DNA from: Pseudomonas nitroreducens TX1
GTDB lineage: Bacteria > Pseudomonadota > Gammaproteobacteria > Pseudomonadales > Pseudomonadaceae
Direction: 5' to 3'
Assembly: GCF_000313755.1 (NCBI RefSeq)
Contig: NZ_AMZB01000128.1
Location: 1 to 64,000 of the forward strand
Length of the DNA stretch: 64,000 nucleotides
Each line of letters opens with the position of its first letter. Positions within the stretch are counted from its first letter, which is position 1. The notes under the pieces were generated by a model. The model was given only the letters and a program-made list of their open reading frames with translations, ran no database searches and was not told the DNA's origin. Shown piece after piece: positions 1 to 10,120 of the stretch. Both the position numbers and the translations under genes were made by a program.

Positions 1-327
1 TCGTCCGCGATAGGTTCGCATCGCGCCGGACGTTATCGCGGACAAAGTCCGTTCCTACGCCAATTTCCGGTTCTTGCACCACGGTTGTCCTACGTTGTTG
101 CCAGCTCCTGTGCTGTCGGGCATCGCTGTTCGCGCCCCTGCGGAAAGTACCGTCGGATCGCCAGGAACCCCCGTCCCACGCCTATTCCGGGTGAGTTACT
201 CAAGTATTGTCACGGGCCGCCGATAGCCTGTGCAGACCGGCGCACAACGCCGGCACTCCCCTCGAACCGAAGCAGGCCGCTCCCCCACCACGGGCGGCAG
301 TCTGTCGTTGCGTGCAGAACCTGAAAT
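1..327. other. intergenic region before the chemoreceptor gene
   Basis: No gene is recognisable in the first 327 bases. The left end (about 1-60) is a dispersed-repeat type sequence rich in GCGGAC and GTCCG words. The remainder should hold the promoter of the chemoreceptor, but no clear -35/-10 pair or strong Shine-Dalgarno sequence is visible before the ATG at 328. Short reading frames here have no family resemblance that I can see. Confidence 0.5.
35..59 (-). repeat. REP-like element, single copy
   Basis: Read on the minus strand the element starts CGTAGGAACGGACTTTGTC and ends in CGCGAT. This is the layout of Pseudomonas REP sequences: a GTAGGA head followed by a short imperfect palindrome. 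It resembles the elements at 26.8 and 61.3 kb but belongs to a different sequence subtype. A possible partner copy would lie left of the window. Confidence 0.45.
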
Positions 328-2304
328 ATGAACCAGCCTCGATCCCGCATTGCCCTGCAGTTGGCGATGGCCCTGGCCGTGCTCTTGATCCTGTTGATCA
401 GCGGCAGCACGCTGTTTGCCTTGCGCTCGCTAGACAGCGCTACCCTGACCACCCGCGAAGAACACCTCGCCAGCGAAGCGCGCTTGTTGGCGGACCAGCT
501 GGAAACCTTCCACGGCACCCTGCGCGAAAGCACCCAGCGCCTCGCCGGGCTGTTCGAGCAGCGCTTCGCCGCCGGTCTGAAAGCGCACTCTGACGAGCGC
601 GTGCCGGTCGCCGCGTTGCAGGCGCCGGCGCTGTACCTGGGTGACACCCGCCTGAATGGCGACTTCACCCTGGTCGACGAATTCCGCCGGCTCACTGCCG
701 GCGTCGCCACCGTGTTCGTGCGCGATGGCGACGATTTCGTGCGCATCACCACCTCGTTGATGAAGCAGGACGGCAGCCGCGCCATGGGCACCGTGCTGGA
801 CCACAACAGCCCGGCCTACCCGCTGCTGATGCGTGGCGAAAGCTACGTCGGCCGCGCGCTGTTGTTCGACCGTTTCTACATGACCCAGTACACCCCGGTG
901 CGCGACGCTGGCGGGCGAGTGATCGCCGTACTGTTCGTCGGCTTCGATTACACCGATGCGCAAAAGCGCCAGTTCGACAACCTTGGCCGCTTCCGCCTCG
1001 GCCAGGGCGGCTCGCTGGCGTTGCTGGATGAACAACACCATTGGCTGGTGTCGCCGGCCGGCGCGCGCAACCCTGAGCGCGCTGCCGACAGCCTTGCCAG
1101 CCTGCTGGACAACCCTGGACGCGGCCGCTTCTGGAGCGACGGCCAGGAGGATTTCTACAGTGTGGCGCAGCCTTTCGCCGGCGGGCCCTGGACCGTCGTG
1201 GCGAGCATGCCCAAGGACGAGATACGCGCGGTGACATGGCGTGTCGGTGGGCAACTGGCCTTGGGCAGCCTGATCGCCATGCTGCTGGCGGTGATCGCCA
1301 CGACCTGGCTGCTGCAGCGTCGTCTTCGACCGCTGGGCGACCTGGTGCGCCAGGCTCATGCGCTGGGCGCCGGCGACCTCGGGGCGCGCCTGTCCGTTGC
1401 CAGCCATGACGAGATCGGCGACCTGGCGCGCAGCTTCAACCAGATGGGTGAGGCGCTCTCCAGCATGGTCGCGCGCGTGCGCGGCGCGGCCGAGGAAGTG
1501 GGGCATTGCTCGCGCTCGCTGTCGGGCCTTTCCAGCGGCGCCTATGCCGGTATGGAGCAGCAGTCCGGCGAGATCAACAGCATGGCCGGCGCGGTGGAGG
1601 AGTTCAGCGCCACCTCGATGGATATCGCCGACAACATGCGCAGCACCGAGCGCATGGCCAGCGAGAACACCCGCCAGACGCATATCGGCCTGCAGTCCAT
1701 GGACGACGCCTCCGCCTCGCTGGCGCAGATTGCCGGTGCACTGGAGCAGACCGTGGAGCGGGTGAACCGACTCGGCGCGCGCTCCCAGGAGATCGGCAGT
1801 ATCGTCGGCGTGATCACTTCGATTGCCGAGCAGACCAACCTGCTCGCGCTCAACGCTGCCATCGAGGCCGCCCGTGCCGGGGAGCAGGGGCGCGGTTTCG
1901 CGGTGGTTGCCGATGAGGTTCGCAGCCTGGCGGCGCGCACTCAGGCCGCTACCACGGAAATCTCGCAGATGATCGGCGCCATCCAGCAGGACACCGGCAG
2001 TGCCATCGAGACCATCGAGCAGGGTAGCCAGCTGATGCAGCAAGGGCTGACGCTGAACGAGAAGGTCGCCGCCGCACTGGCGCAGATTTCCGGGCAGAGC
2101 AGCGCGGCTGGCGAACAATTCGCCGCCATCACCACGGCGACCCAGGAGCAGAGCCGCACTGCGACCCTGCTCAGCAGCAACCTGCAGGGTATCGCCCAGG
2201 CCAACAGCGAACAGCGTCAGGTGGTAGCCGACCTGGCCCAGACCGTGCGCGAGCTTGACAGCCTGGCGGCCGGCCTGCGCGACGAAGTCGGACGCTTCCG
2301 CTGA
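328..2304 (+). CDS. methyl-accepting chemotaxis protein (Cache, HAMP, MCP signalling)
   Basis: Inner-membrane chemoreceptor of 658 residues. A transmembrane helix at about residues 9-31 is followed by a long periplasmic segment (about 35-305) that looks like a Cache-type ligand domain. A second helix lies at about 308-330, then a HAMP domain to about 385 and a coiled-coil signalling domain. The conserved hairpin tip ([19 protein letters not shown]) sits near residues 500-520, so it should couple to CheA/CheW. The ligand cannot be told from sequence. There is no C-terminal CheR-tethering pentapeptide; the protein ends DEVGRFR. It stands alone, convergent with the next gene. Confidence 0.93.
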   Translation: MNQPRSRIALQLAMALAVLLILLISGSTLFALRSLDSATLTTREEHLASEARLLADQLETFHGTLRESTQRLAGLFEQRFAAGLKAHSDERVPVAALQAPALYLGDTRLNGDFTLVDEFRRLTAGVATVFVRDGDDFVRITTSLMKQDGSRAMGTVLDHNSPAYPLLMRGESYVGRALLFDRFYMTQYTPVRDAGGRVIAVLFVGFDYTDAQKRQFDNLGRFRLGQGGSLALLDEQHHWLVSPAGARNPERAADSLASLLDNPGRGRFWSDGQEDFYSVAQPFAGGPWTVVASMPKDEIRAVTWRVGGQLALGSLIAMLLAVIATTWLLQRRLRPLGDLVRQAHALGAGDLGARLSVASHDEIGDLARSFNQMGEALSSMVARVRGAAEEVGHCSRSLSGLSSGAYAGMEQQSGEINSMAGAVEEFSATSMDIADNMRSTERMASENTRQTHIGLQSMDDASASLAQIAGALEQTVERVNRLGARSQEIGSIVGVITSIAEQTNLLALNAAIEAARAGEQGRGFAVVADEVRSLAARTQAATTEISQMIGAIQQDTGSAIETIEQGSQLMQQGLTLNEKVAAALAQISGQSSAAGEQFAAITTATQEQSRTATLLSSNLQGIAQANSEQRQVVADLAQTVRELDSLAAGLRDEVGRFR

Positions 2305-2317
2305 GACGCCGGGCGGG

Positions 2318-3121
2318 TCAGTCCTTGAGCTGTCCCAGCCCATACGCCAGGCTGGCGGCGGAGAGTTCGCCCATCTGGCTGTGCTTCAGGCGCCCCTGGG
2401 CGTCGTAGAACAGCGTGGTGGGCATGCCGTAGGAGCCGGTGAGCTGGCCCAGGCGGTTGCCGCTGTCGAGCAGCACCGCCGCGTCGCTCAGGCGCTGGTC
2501 GCGCAGGAAGCGCTGCACGGCCTCGGCGTTCTCGCCCTGGTTGACCAGCAGGAAGCGCACATCACTGCGCTCCTTCTGCGCCGCTTCCAGCACCGGCATC
2601 TCGCGCCTGCACGGCGGGCACCAGGTGGCCCAGAGGTTCACCACCATGGGCCGGCCATCGCGCGCGCGCAGGTCCACGGCGGCACCGCGCAGGTCCATCA
2701 CCGTGAGTTCGGGCAACTGCTGGCTGCGATCCAGCGCCGAGGTCACGGCCTTGCCGCCGCCCCACAGGCATACACCGACCACGGCGGCGACGGCCAGCGG
2801 GCGGCGCAGTGCGGCCCTGCGCCAGGCCAGCACGGCGCCGATCAGCGCAGCGGCGATCACGCCCGGTAGCGCGAGAAACCCGCCATCGCGGATGTCCACA
2901 ATGCTCAGGGGCGTTGCCGCGTACTGCTCGGCATAGCGCGCAACGAATGCCAGCCGTGCCACCAGCAGGCCGCCGAGGAACATGGCGAACAGCGCACCTT
3001 CGGGATTGGCCCCGCGCCTGCGCCCGGCCAGCCAGCCGGCCAGCAGCGCACCGAAGAAGCCGAGGTAGAGCAGCACGTGGGGCAGGGGAATGGCCAGTGG
3101 GCCGAGGGTCAGACTGGTCAA
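2318..3121 (-). CDS. membrane-anchored TlpA-family thiol-disulfide protein
   Basis: The N-terminal half (about residues 1-120) is hydrophobic with several membrane segments and resembles the membrane part of prolipoprotein diacylglyceryl transferase. The C-terminal half is a thioredoxin fold of the TlpA type with a WCPPC active site (Cys168 and Cys171 from the chosen start). The thioredoxin part should face the periplasm and reduce or exchange disulfides. I chose the TTG at 3121, because it begins a typical TSLTLGPL start. An upstream in-frame TTG at 3169 lies inside a terminator-like hairpin and is less likely. Neither start has a strong ribosome site. It is separate from the convergent chemoreceptor gene. 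Confidence 0.8.
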   Translation of the reverse strand: MTSLTLGPLAIPLPHVLLYLGFFGALLAGWLAGRRRGANPEGALFAMFLGGLLVARLAFVARYAEQYAATPLSIVDIRDGGFLALPGVIAAALIGAVLAWRRAALRRPLAVAAVVGVCLWGGGKAVTSALDRSQQLPELTVMDLRGAAVDLRARDGRPMVVNLWATWCPPCRREMPVLEAAQKERSDVRFLLVNQGENAEAVQRFLRDQRLSDAAVLLDSGNRLGQLTGSYGMPTTLFYDAQGRLKHSQMGELSAASLAYGLGQLKD

Positions 3122-3158
3122 GGCAGGAGCCCGGCAAAAGGAAACCAAGGTACAGCAG

Positions 3159-3180
3159 GGCGCTGCCAAGCGGCAGCGCC
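3159..3180 (-). terminator. hairpin after the MocR gene
   Basis: A perfect 9-bp stem, GGCGCTGCC and GGCAGCGCC, has a four-base loop. It lies 24 bases downstream of the MocR-type gene on the minus strand. The T-rich tract (TTTCCTTTT) starts a little late, so termination may be partial. Confidence 0.55.
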
Positions 3181-3203
3181 GGGCTGTGGATAAATGTTTC
3201 GCC

Positions 3204-4652
3204 TCAGGCCGGCAGCAGCTCCTCGGCGTGCTCGTGCAGCTCGGCAGTCAGCCGCGTGGCACAGGCGCCGACCTTGCGGACGGCTGCCTCGATCACCGGC
3301 AGGTCGCGGTTGGAGTAGTTCAGCCGGATGCAATTGCGGTACTTGCCCGAGGCGGAAAAGATGTTGCCCGCTGCCACTTGCACATTGTCCCGCCGCAACT
3401 CCTGGTTCAGCCGCACGCTGTCGAACTGCGGGTGCAGCTCGACCCAGAGCATGAAGCCGCCGCGCGGCCGGCTGACGAGGCTGCCAGCAGGGAAAGACTG
3501 GCCGACCCACTCGGTCATCAGGTCGCGGTGGCGCTGGTACTGCGCGCGCATGCGGCGGATATGCGGCTCGTAGTGGCCGCCGCCGACGAACTCGGCCAGG
3601 GCCATCTGCGGCTGCGGCGCGCAGGTGCCGCTGGCGATGTACTTGAAGTGAAGGATGCGGTCCAGGTACCGCCCCGGCACCACCCAGCCGGTGCGCAGGC
3701 CGGGCGCCACGGTCTTGGAGAAGGAGCTGGCCAGCAGCACGCGGTCGTCGGTGTCGAAGGACTTGATGCTGCGCGGGCGCGGGTAGGCGTAAGCCAGTTC
3801 GCCGTAGACGTCGTCTTCGAGGATCGGCACGTCGTAGCGCGCCGCCAGGGTCAGCAGCGCCCGCTTGCGCGCGTCGGGCATGATGTAGCCCAGCGGGTTG
3901 TTGCAGTTGGGGGTAAGCAGGATCAGCTTCACCGGCCACTGTTCCATGGCCAGCTCCAGCGCTTCCAGGCTGATGCCGTTGGTGGGGTCGGTGGGGATTT
4001 CCAGTGCTTTGAGGCCATACGCCTTGAGCGCCTGCATGGCGCCGTGGAAGCTCGGCGAGTCGATGGCGATGATGTCCCCCGGCTCGCAGATGGCGCGAAG
4101 GGTGATCGCCAGGGCTTCCTGGCAGCCGGTGGTGATGACGATCTCGCTGGGCGGCACCTGGCAGCCGGAGTCCAGCATCAGCCGGGCGATCTGCTCGCGC
4201 AGCGGCAGCGAGCCCTGGATGCCTTCGTAGCCAAGGCTCTGTAGATCGGAGCGGCGTGCCGCGTGAACCATCGCCCGCTGTAGCGGCTTGAGCGATGGGC
4301 TGGCAATGTCCGGCGTGCCTCGCCCCAGCTGGACGAAATCGCCGCCCGGCGCGCGACGCACCTGTTCCAGCACCTGGTCCCACTGCGACACGTCCACCGG
4401 CCGCTGCGCCGGTCGGGTCATCGCCGGCATCGGCGGCAGCTCGCGGCGTTCGGGCACGAAGTAGCCGGATTTGGGACGCGGCTCAACCAGTCCGGAGTCC
4501 TCCAGTACGCGGTAGGCCTGTTGCACAGTGCTGATGCTGACGCCGTGCTCCTCGCTCAGGGCGCGCACCGAGGGCAGGCGGTCGCCGGGGCGGTAGAGGC
4601 CCTGCTCGATGCGTTCGCCCAGGGTGGTGGCCAGCTGCGCATAGCGTTTCAT
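3204..4652 (-). CDS. MocR/PdxR-type GntR regulator with aminotransferase domain
   Basis: A 482-residue regulator. A winged-helix GntR DNA-binding domain covers about residues 5-70 (GDRLPSVRALSEEHGVS). A fold-type I PLP aminotransferase-like domain covers about 110-480, including the probable PLP lysine in SSFSKTVAPG. Such proteins use PLP or an amino acid adduct as effector and usually control a divergent gene. I chose the ATG at 4652, with a GGGAGA ribosome site just upstream and a clean GntR start. The longer frame to 4838 runs into the AT-rich divergent promoter region. The neighbour is a DUF1127 gene read the other way. Confidence 0.88.
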   Translation of the reverse strand: MKRYAQLATTLGERIEQGLYRPGDRLPSVRALSEEHGVSISTVQQAYRVLEDSGLVEPRPKSGYFVPERRELPPMPAMTRPAQRPVDVSQWDQVLEQVRRAPGGDFVQLGRGTPDIASPSLKPLQRAMVHAARRSDLQSLGYEGIQGSLPLREQIARLMLDSGCQVPPSEIVITTGCQEALAITLRAICEPGDIIAIDSPSFHGAMQALKAYGLKALEIPTDPTNGISLEALELAMEQWPVKLILLTPNCNNPLGYIMPDARKRALLTLAARYDVPILEDDVYGELAYAYPRPRSIKSFDTDDRVLLASSFSKTVAPGLRTGWVVPGRYLDRILHFKYIASGTCAPQPQMALAEFVGGGHYEPHIRRMRAQYQRHRDLMTEWVGQSFPAGSLVSRPRGGFMLWVELHPQFDSVRLNQELRRDNVQVAAGNIFSASGKYRNCIRLNYSNRDLPVIEAAVRKVGACATRLTAELHEHAEELLPA

Positions 4653-4836
4653 GACAGATCTCCCGTGCCGGGGGGCTTTAGCTGGATACAGTACAGATCG
4701 AGAAAAAATAGGCCATTCAGAAGGTTTTCGCCGCTTTCTGTATGGAAAAAATATAGCTTTGTTGAATCTGTAATGATTTTCCTCGCTTCGCCACTCTAGT
4801 TCCACGTCCGGAGCAACCGACTGGAGGAGTGACGAC
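4653..4836. promoter_or_regulatory. divergent promoter region of mocR-like and DUF1127 genes
   Basis: An AT-rich 184-base spacer. It holds the direct repeat TACAGTACAG at 4687-4696 and two inverted CTGTAT/CTGTAA words near 4738-4743 and 4768-4773. MocR proteins typically bind spaced direct repeats, so these CTGTA/TACAG words are candidate operators. No experimentally known site is recognised. Confidence 0.4.
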
Positions 4837-5067
4837 ATGAGCGGCCTGAGCGATGTGCGGCTGACCCTTTACCAACAGGAACTGCTGGAAATCCCCGGCG
4901 CCCGAATGGCCTCGCGTGGCCCGCAGGAGAGTCGCTGGCAGCAGTTCTGGCGCCGCGTGCGCACCCGCAAGCAACTGCTGGAGCTGTCCGACGCGCAACT
5001 GCGCGACATCGGCATCAGCCGCGAGCAGGCGAAGCTGGAAGCGATGCGACCGTTCTGGCGCTGCTGA
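4837..5067 (+). CDS. DUF1127 (YjiS-like) small protein
   Basis: A 76-residue basic protein. Its C-terminal half has the DUF1127 pattern: WRRVRTRKQLLELSDAQLRDIG followed by a short tail, split here at positions 38-60. Such proteins are small and often act in stress, RNA or phosphate-related regulation in proteobacteria, but this one is uncharacterised. The start has an excellent GGAGGAGTG ribosome site. It is divergent from the MocR gene, its likely regulator, and 29 bases upstream of the RidA-like gene. Confidence 0.82.
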   Translation: MSGLSDVRLTLYQQELLEIPGARMASRGPQESRWQQFWRRVRTRKQLLELSDAQLRDIGISREQAKLEAMRPFWRC

Positions 5068-5096
5068 TCAGCAACGGTTACGTCAGGGGAGTTCCC

Positions 5097-5585
5097 ATGA
5101 GCGAGACGCGCACTGCAGCGTTTGAACGGGTCGCGGCTGAACTCGGCTACGACTTCAGCGGTGAAATCAAGATTGGCGGCAACTACGTGCCTTTCCTCAT
5201 CGAAGGCAACCAGGTACACCTCAGTGGGCAGATTCCACGGGTGGGTGATGAGGTCGTCGTCACCGGCCGGGCGGGCAGCGAGGTGTCGCTGACCGACGCC
5301 CGGCGGGCTGCCCAGGTCTGCGTCATGCGGGCGCTGGCGCTGCTGCGCCAGGCGCTGGGCGATCTTGACCGGGTGCGCAAGGTGCTCCAGCTCAATATCT
5401 TCGTACAGTCGGCGGAGCACTTCACGCAGCAGAGCGAGGTGGCCGACGGCGCATCGGCGGTGCTGTATGAGGTCCTGGGTGCGGCCGGCGTGCACACACG
5501 CACTTCGGTTGGCGTCTACCAGTTGCCGAAGAATGCCACGGTCGAGCTGAATCTCCTCGCCGTCGCACAGGACCTGCCGAACTAG
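5097..5585 (+). CDS. RidA/YjgF-family protein
   Basis: A 162-residue member of the YjgF/YER057c/UK114 family, of the longer RidA-like subgroup of about 150 residues. Family features are the IEGNQVHLSGQIP strand region near residue 40 and the C-terminal region ATVELNLLAVAQ. Canonical RidA hydrolyses reactive enamines/imines such as 2-aminoacrylate. The Arg that defines true RidA imine deaminases is not evident here, so the activity is uncertain. The gene follows the DUF1127 gene closely and ends 4 bases into the convergent comM gene. Confidence 0.85.
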   Translation: MSETRTAAFERVAAELGYDFSGEIKIGGNYVPFLIEGNQVHLSGQIPRVGDEVVVTGRAGSEVSLTDARRAAQVCVMRALALLRQALGDLDRVRKVLQLNIFVQSAEHFTQQSEVADGASAVLYEVLGAAGVHTRTSVGVYQLPKNATVELNLLAVAQDLPN

Positions 5586-7072
5586 TGCCCCGCGCGGTAC
5601 TGCAGCGCTTCGGCCAGATGCGGACGGCCAATGTCATCCGCCTGCTGCAGGTCGGCCAGGGTGCGGGCGACCTTGAGAATGCGGTGCAGCGCGCGCAGCG
5701 ACAGGTTGAGGCGCTCGCCGGCCTTTTCCAGCCATGCCTGGTCGTCCGAGCTTAATGCACAGTATTGGTGCATCTTTTTCAGGGTAAGGAAGGCGTTCGC
5801 GCAACCTTGCCGGGCGAGCTGGCGCTGGCGCGCGGCGGCAACCTGAACGGCCAGCTCGGCGCTGCTGGTGCTCGGCCCGCTGGGCGCCAGGCTGGTACTT
5901 TCGCGGCTGACGGTGAGGTGCAGGTCGATGCGGTCGAGCAGCGGCCCGGACAGCTTGGCGCGGTAGCGCTGGACCTGTTCCGGCGAGCAGCGGCAACGGC
6001 CGCTGGGGTCGCCGAGGTAGCCGCAGGGGCAGGGGTTCATCGCCGCCACCAGTTGGAAGCGCGCGGGGAAGCGCACACGGCCGTTGGCGCGGGCGATGAC
6101 GATTTCGCCCCCTTCCAGCGGCTCGCGCAGCACCTCCAGCACCTTCCTGTCGAACTCGGGCAACTCATCGAGAAACAGCACGCCTTCGTGCGCCAGGGTG
6201 ATTTCCCCCGGCTGCGGGCGACTGCCGCCACCGACCAGCGCCGGCGCGGAGGCGGTGTGGTGCGGCTGGCGGAACGGGCGCTGCGGCCAGTGGGTCAGCG
6301 GCCCGCGCCCGGCGACTGAGTGGATGGCCGCTACCTGAAGCGCCTCGTCTTCGTCCAGCGGCGGCATCAGGCCGGGCAGGCGGCTGGCGAGCAGCGTCTT
6401 GCCGGTACCGGGCGGCCCGCTGAACAACAGGTTGTGCGCGCCTGCAGCGGCGACCAGCAGCGCACGCTTGGCCGCGGCCTGGCCTTGCACTTCCGACAGG
6501 TCGGGATACGGCGGCATCACCCGCAGCAGGCCGTTGGCCTCGTAAGGGCGCAGGCGTTCCTGGCCATTGAAGTGCGCGGCCAGCTCCAGCAGGTGACCGA
6601 CCGCGTAGACGGTCAGGCCGCTGGCGAGGCTGGCTTCCTCTGCGTTTTCCCGCGGGACCACCAGCGTGCGACCCGCGGCGCGGGCGGCGAGGGCAGCGGG
6701 CAGCACACCAGGCACCGGGCGCAGCGTGCCGGAAAGCGCCAGCTCGCCCAGGCATTCCAGTTCCTCCAGGCCGGCGGCATCGGCCAACTGGCCGCTGGCG
6801 GCGAGGATGCCCAGGGCGATGGCTAGATCGAAACGGCCGCCGTCCTTCGGCAGGTCTGCCGGGGCGAGGTTGAGGGTGATCCTGCGGTTGGGGAAGTCAA
6901 AGCCTGAGTTGAGCAGGGCGCTGCGGACGCGGTCCTTGCTTTCCTTCACCGCGCCTTCGGGCAGGCCGACCAGGGTCAGTGACGGCAGGCCGTTGGCGAG
7001 GTGCGCCTCGACGGTCACGCCGGGCGCTTCCACGCCGACCTGGGCGCGGCTATGGACGATGGCGAGGGACAT
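5582..7072 (-). CDS. comM: YifB/ComM-type Mg-chelatase-like AAA+ ATPase
   Basis: A 496-residue protein with the three-part YifB architecture. An N-terminal Lon-protease-like subdomain is followed by a AAA+ Mg-chelatase domain with Walker A GPPGTGKTLLA near residue 220 and Walker B VLFLDELPEF near 300. A C-terminal Mg_chelatase_C region follows, with a Cys-rich CPCGYLGDPSGRCRC motif. In naturally transformable bacteria ComM is a hexameric helicase that speeds branch migration during integration of donor DNA. It lies 39 bases after ubiK, probably in one transcript. Confidence 0.9.
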   Translation of the reverse strand: MSLAIVHSRAQVGVEAPGVTVEAHLANGLPSLTLVGLPEGAVKESKDRVRSALLNSGFDFPNRRITLNLAPADLPKDGGRFDLAIALGILAASGQLADAAGLEELECLGELALSGTLRPVPGVLPAALAARAAGRTLVVPRENAEEASLASGLTVYAVGHLLELAAHFNGQERLRPYEANGLLRVMPPYPDLSEVQGQAAAKRALLVAAAGAHNLLFSGPPGTGKTLLASRLPGLMPPLDEDEALQVAAIHSVAGRGPLTHWPQRPFRQPHHTASAPALVGGGSRPQPGEITLAHEGVLFLDELPEFDRKVLEVLREPLEGGEIVIARANGRVRFPARFQLVAAMNPCPCGYLGDPSGRCRCSPEQVQRYRAKLSGPLLDRIDLHLTVSRESTSLAPSGPSTSSAELAVQVAAARQRQLARQGCANAFLTLKKMHQYCALSSDDQAWLEKAGERLNLSLRALHRILKVARTLADLQQADDIGRPHLAEALQYRAGH

Positions 7073-7111
7073 GGATCACTCCTGGATCGCATTCCGCCCG
7101 CCAGGCGGGAG

Positions 7112-7393
7112 CTATTCGGAGGCGGGTGCGGCGGTATCGGTGGGCGGCGAGAGCTTGGCTTCCATCTCCGCCACCTTGGCTTCCAGCGCTTCGAGACGGG
7201 CGCGGGTGCGCGCGAGAACGACCATCTGGCTGTCGAATTCGTCGCGGCTGACCAGGTCGAGCTTGCTGAAGGCGCTCTGCATCAGGACCTTGAACTGGGC
7301 TTCCAGCTCGGCCTTCGGCAGGGGCGATTCGCCACCGAACAGGCGTCCGGCTTGTTGGCTGATGGCATCGAGGAAGGCTTTGGGCGGCAGCAT
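7112..7393 (-). CDS. ubiK: ubiquinone biosynthesis accessory factor UbiK (YqiC/BMFP)
   Basis: A 93-residue protein with a predicted amphipathic N-terminus and a C-terminal coiled coil (residues about 50-80, rich in Leu/Glu/Lys), then a low-complexity Pro/Thr/Ala tail. It matches the BMFP/YqiC family. In enterobacteria UbiK binds UbiJ and lipids and supports aerobic ubiquinone synthesis. The position next to glnK, read divergently, is the usual Pseudomonas order. Confidence 0.85.
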   Translation of the reverse strand: MLPPKAFLDAISQQAGRLFGGESPLPKAELEAQFKVLMQSAFSKLDLVSRDEFDSQMVVLARTRARLEALEAKVAEMEAKLSPPTDTAAPASE

Positions 7394-8135
<742 letters not shown>

Positions 8136-8176
8136 GCCAAGCCCACACCGAACCCCACGCCCCAGGAGAAACAACA

Positions 8177-9511
8177 ATGACTCTGCGCAAATACGCAGGG
8201 CTAGGCGCCCTATTGCCCCTCGCAATGCCCGGTCTGGCCTTGGCCGACGAGGCCGCGGCCCCCGTCCTGAACAGCGGTGATACCGCCTGGATGCTGATTT
8301 CCAGCGCCCTGGTGCTGCTGATGACCATCCCCGGCCTGGCGCTCTTCTACGGCGGCATGGTGCGCGCCAAGAACGTCCTGTCGATCATGATGCAGTGCTT
8401 CGCGATCACTGCGCTGATCAGCATCCTCTGGGTCGTCTACGGCTACAGCCTGGCCTTCGATACCGTCGGTATGGAGAAGGGCGTGGTCAATTTCGCTTCC
8501 TTCGTCGGCGGCCTGGACAAGGCCTTCCTCAGCGGCCTGACCACCAGCGGCCTGACTTCCGCCGCCGCGCTGTTCCCTGAGAGCGTCTTCGTGATGTTCC
8601 AGATGACCTTCGCGATCATCACCCCGGCCCTGATCGTCGGCGCCTTCGCCGAGCGCATGAAGTTCTCGGCCATGCTGATCTTCACCGCACTCTGGTTCAC
8701 CCTGGTCTACGCACCGATCGCCCACATGGTCTGGAGCGGTGACGGCGGCCTGCTGTGGGACTGGGGCGTGCTGGACTTCGCTGGCGGCACCGTGGTGCAC
8801 ATCAACGCCGGTATCGCCGGCCTGGTGGCGTGCATCGTGCTGGGCAAGCGCAAAGGCTACCCGACCGCTGCCATGGCTCCGCACAACCTGGGCTACACCC
8901 TGATCGGCGCTGCATTGCTGTGGGTAGGCTGGTTCGGCTTCAACGCCGGTTCCGCTGCTGCCGCCAACGGCACTGCCGGCATGGCCATGCTGGTCACCCA
9001 GATCGCCACCGCCGCTGCCGCCCTGGGCTGGATGTTCGCCGAGTGGATCACCCACGGTAAGCCGAGTGCCCTGGGCATCGCTTCGGGTGTGGTTGCCGGT
9101 CTGGTGGCCATCACCCCGGCTGCCGGTACCTGCGGCCCGATGGGGGCCATCGTGATCGGCCTGGCTGCCGGCGTGATCTGCTTCTTCGCCGCCACCAGCC
9201 TCAAGCGCGCCGTCGGCTACGACGACTCCCTGGATGCCTTCGGTGTGCATGCTGTCGGCGGTATCGTCGGCGCCCTGCTCACCGGTGTGTTCGCCGCACC
9301 GGCCCTGGGCGGCTTCGGCACCGTGACCGACATCGGCGCCCAACTGTTCACCCAGTTCAAGGGCGTGGCCTTCACCATCGTCTACACCGGTATCGTCAGC
9401 TTCGTGATTCTCAAGGTCCTGGACCTGGTCATGGGTCTGCGCGTCACCGAGGAAGAGGAAACCGTGGGTCTGGACCTCTCCCTGCACAACGAACGCGGCT
9501 ACAACCTGTAA
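8177..9511 (+). CDS. amtB: ammonium transporter AmtB
   Basis: A 444-residue inner-membrane ammonium channel with an N-terminal signal peptide (about residues 1-23, ending LALADEAA), followed by eleven expected membrane helices. Family motifs are FYGGMVRAKNVLS near residue 57, FAGGTVVHINAGIAGL near 200 and DDSLDAFGVHAVGG near 350; the last two supply the conserved pore histidines. It follows glnK under the same RpoN-type promoter and precedes a strong terminator. Confidence 0.97.
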   Translation: MTLRKYAGLGALLPLAMPGLALADEAAAPVLNSGDTAWMLISSALVLLMTIPGLALFYGGMVRAKNVLSIMMQCFAITALISILWVVYGYSLAFDTVGMEKGVVNFASFVGGLDKAFLSGLTTSGLTSAAALFPESVFVMFQMTFAIITPALIVGAFAERMKFSAMLIFTALWFTLVYAPIAHMVWSGDGGLLWDWGVLDFAGGTVVHINAGIAGLVACIVLGKRKGYPTAAMAPHNLGYTLIGAALLWVGWFGFNAGSAAAANGTAGMAMLVTQIATAAAALGWMFAEWITHGKPSALGIASGVVAGLVAITPAAGTCGPMGAIVIGLAAGVICFFAATSLKRAVGYDDSLDAFGVHAVGGIVGALLTGVFAAPALGGFGTVTDIGAQLFTQFKGVAFTIVYTGIVSFVILKVLDLVMGLRVTEEEETVGLDLSLHNERGYNL

Positions 9512-9531
9512 GGGTTCGCGCACGTTCGACG

Positions 9532-9562
9532 AAGGGCGCCCTCGGGCGCCCTTTGTTTTTTC
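9532..9562 (+). terminator. rho-independent terminator of glnK-amtB
   Basis: The stem AAGGGCGCC pairs with GGCGCCCTT across a short loop and is followed by TTTGTTTTTT. It lies 20 bases after the amtB stop codon. Confidence 0.9.
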
Positions 9563-9616
9563 GTTCATCACGCTAGAATGCGCGCGCATCACCGTAGCTG
9601 ACAGAGGAGGCCCGCC

Positions 9617-10042
9617 ATGTGGCAGCAGAAATCCATCACCCTGCGCCCTCGTCCGCGGGGCTTTCACCTGGTCACCGACGAGATACTGGCCGCGCTGCCG
9701 GAGCTGTCGAAATGTCGGGTGGGCCTGCTGCATCTGCTGCTGCAGCACACCTCCGCCTCGCTGACGGTGAATGAAAATGCCGACCCCTCGGTGCGCCGCG
9801 ATTTCGAGCGATTCTTCAATCGCCTGGTGCCCCAGGGCGAGAGCGGCTATGAACATGATTACGAAGGTCCGGACGACCTTCCGGCGCATTTCAAGTCGAG
9901 CCTGCTGGGCTGTCAGCTGACGCTGCCGATACAGGAAGGAGGCTTGGCAATGGGCACCTGGCAAGGTATCTATCTGGGCGAGCACCGCGACCACGGCGGG
10001 CCGCGAAAGATCATGGCGACCTGGCAAGGCGAGCTTGTATGA
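9617..10042 (+). CDS. yjbQ: YjbQ family protein (UPF0047)
   Basis: A 141-residue YjbQ/UPF0047 protein. Conserved features are the [17 protein letters not shown] region near residues 40-60 and the C-terminal [16 protein letters not shown] region, with clustered His/Asp/Glu side chains. Family members have weak thiamin-phosphate synthase activity, hence the database name, but the physiological role is unclear. The ribosome site is AGAGGAGG before 9617. It sits between the amtB terminator and sutA, the usual Pseudomonas order. Confidence 0.9.
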   Translation: MWQQKSITLRPRPRGFHLVTDEILAALPELSKCRVGLLHLLLQHTSASLTVNENADPSVRRDFERFFNRLVPQGESGYEHDYEGPDDLPAHFKSSLLGCQLTLPIQEGGLAMGTWQGIYLGEHRDHGGPRKIMATWQGELV

Positions 10043-10120
10043 ATTTTTTCCGGCTGCGTTCGTCAAAGCGCGCAGCTGGGCTATAACTAACGTGCTTTGC
10101 AGCACCACAGAGGTTGAATA

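Noticed and set aside
430-2343. A 637-codon minus-strand frame opposite the chemoreceptor.
   Set aside because: Antisense shadow of a clear MCP gene with no ribosome site or recognisable domain.
3122-3169. Longer start (TTG at 3169) for the TlpA-like protein.
   Set aside because: It lies inside a terminator-like hairpin and adds a non-conserved segment; the TTG at 3121 fits better, though neither is certain.
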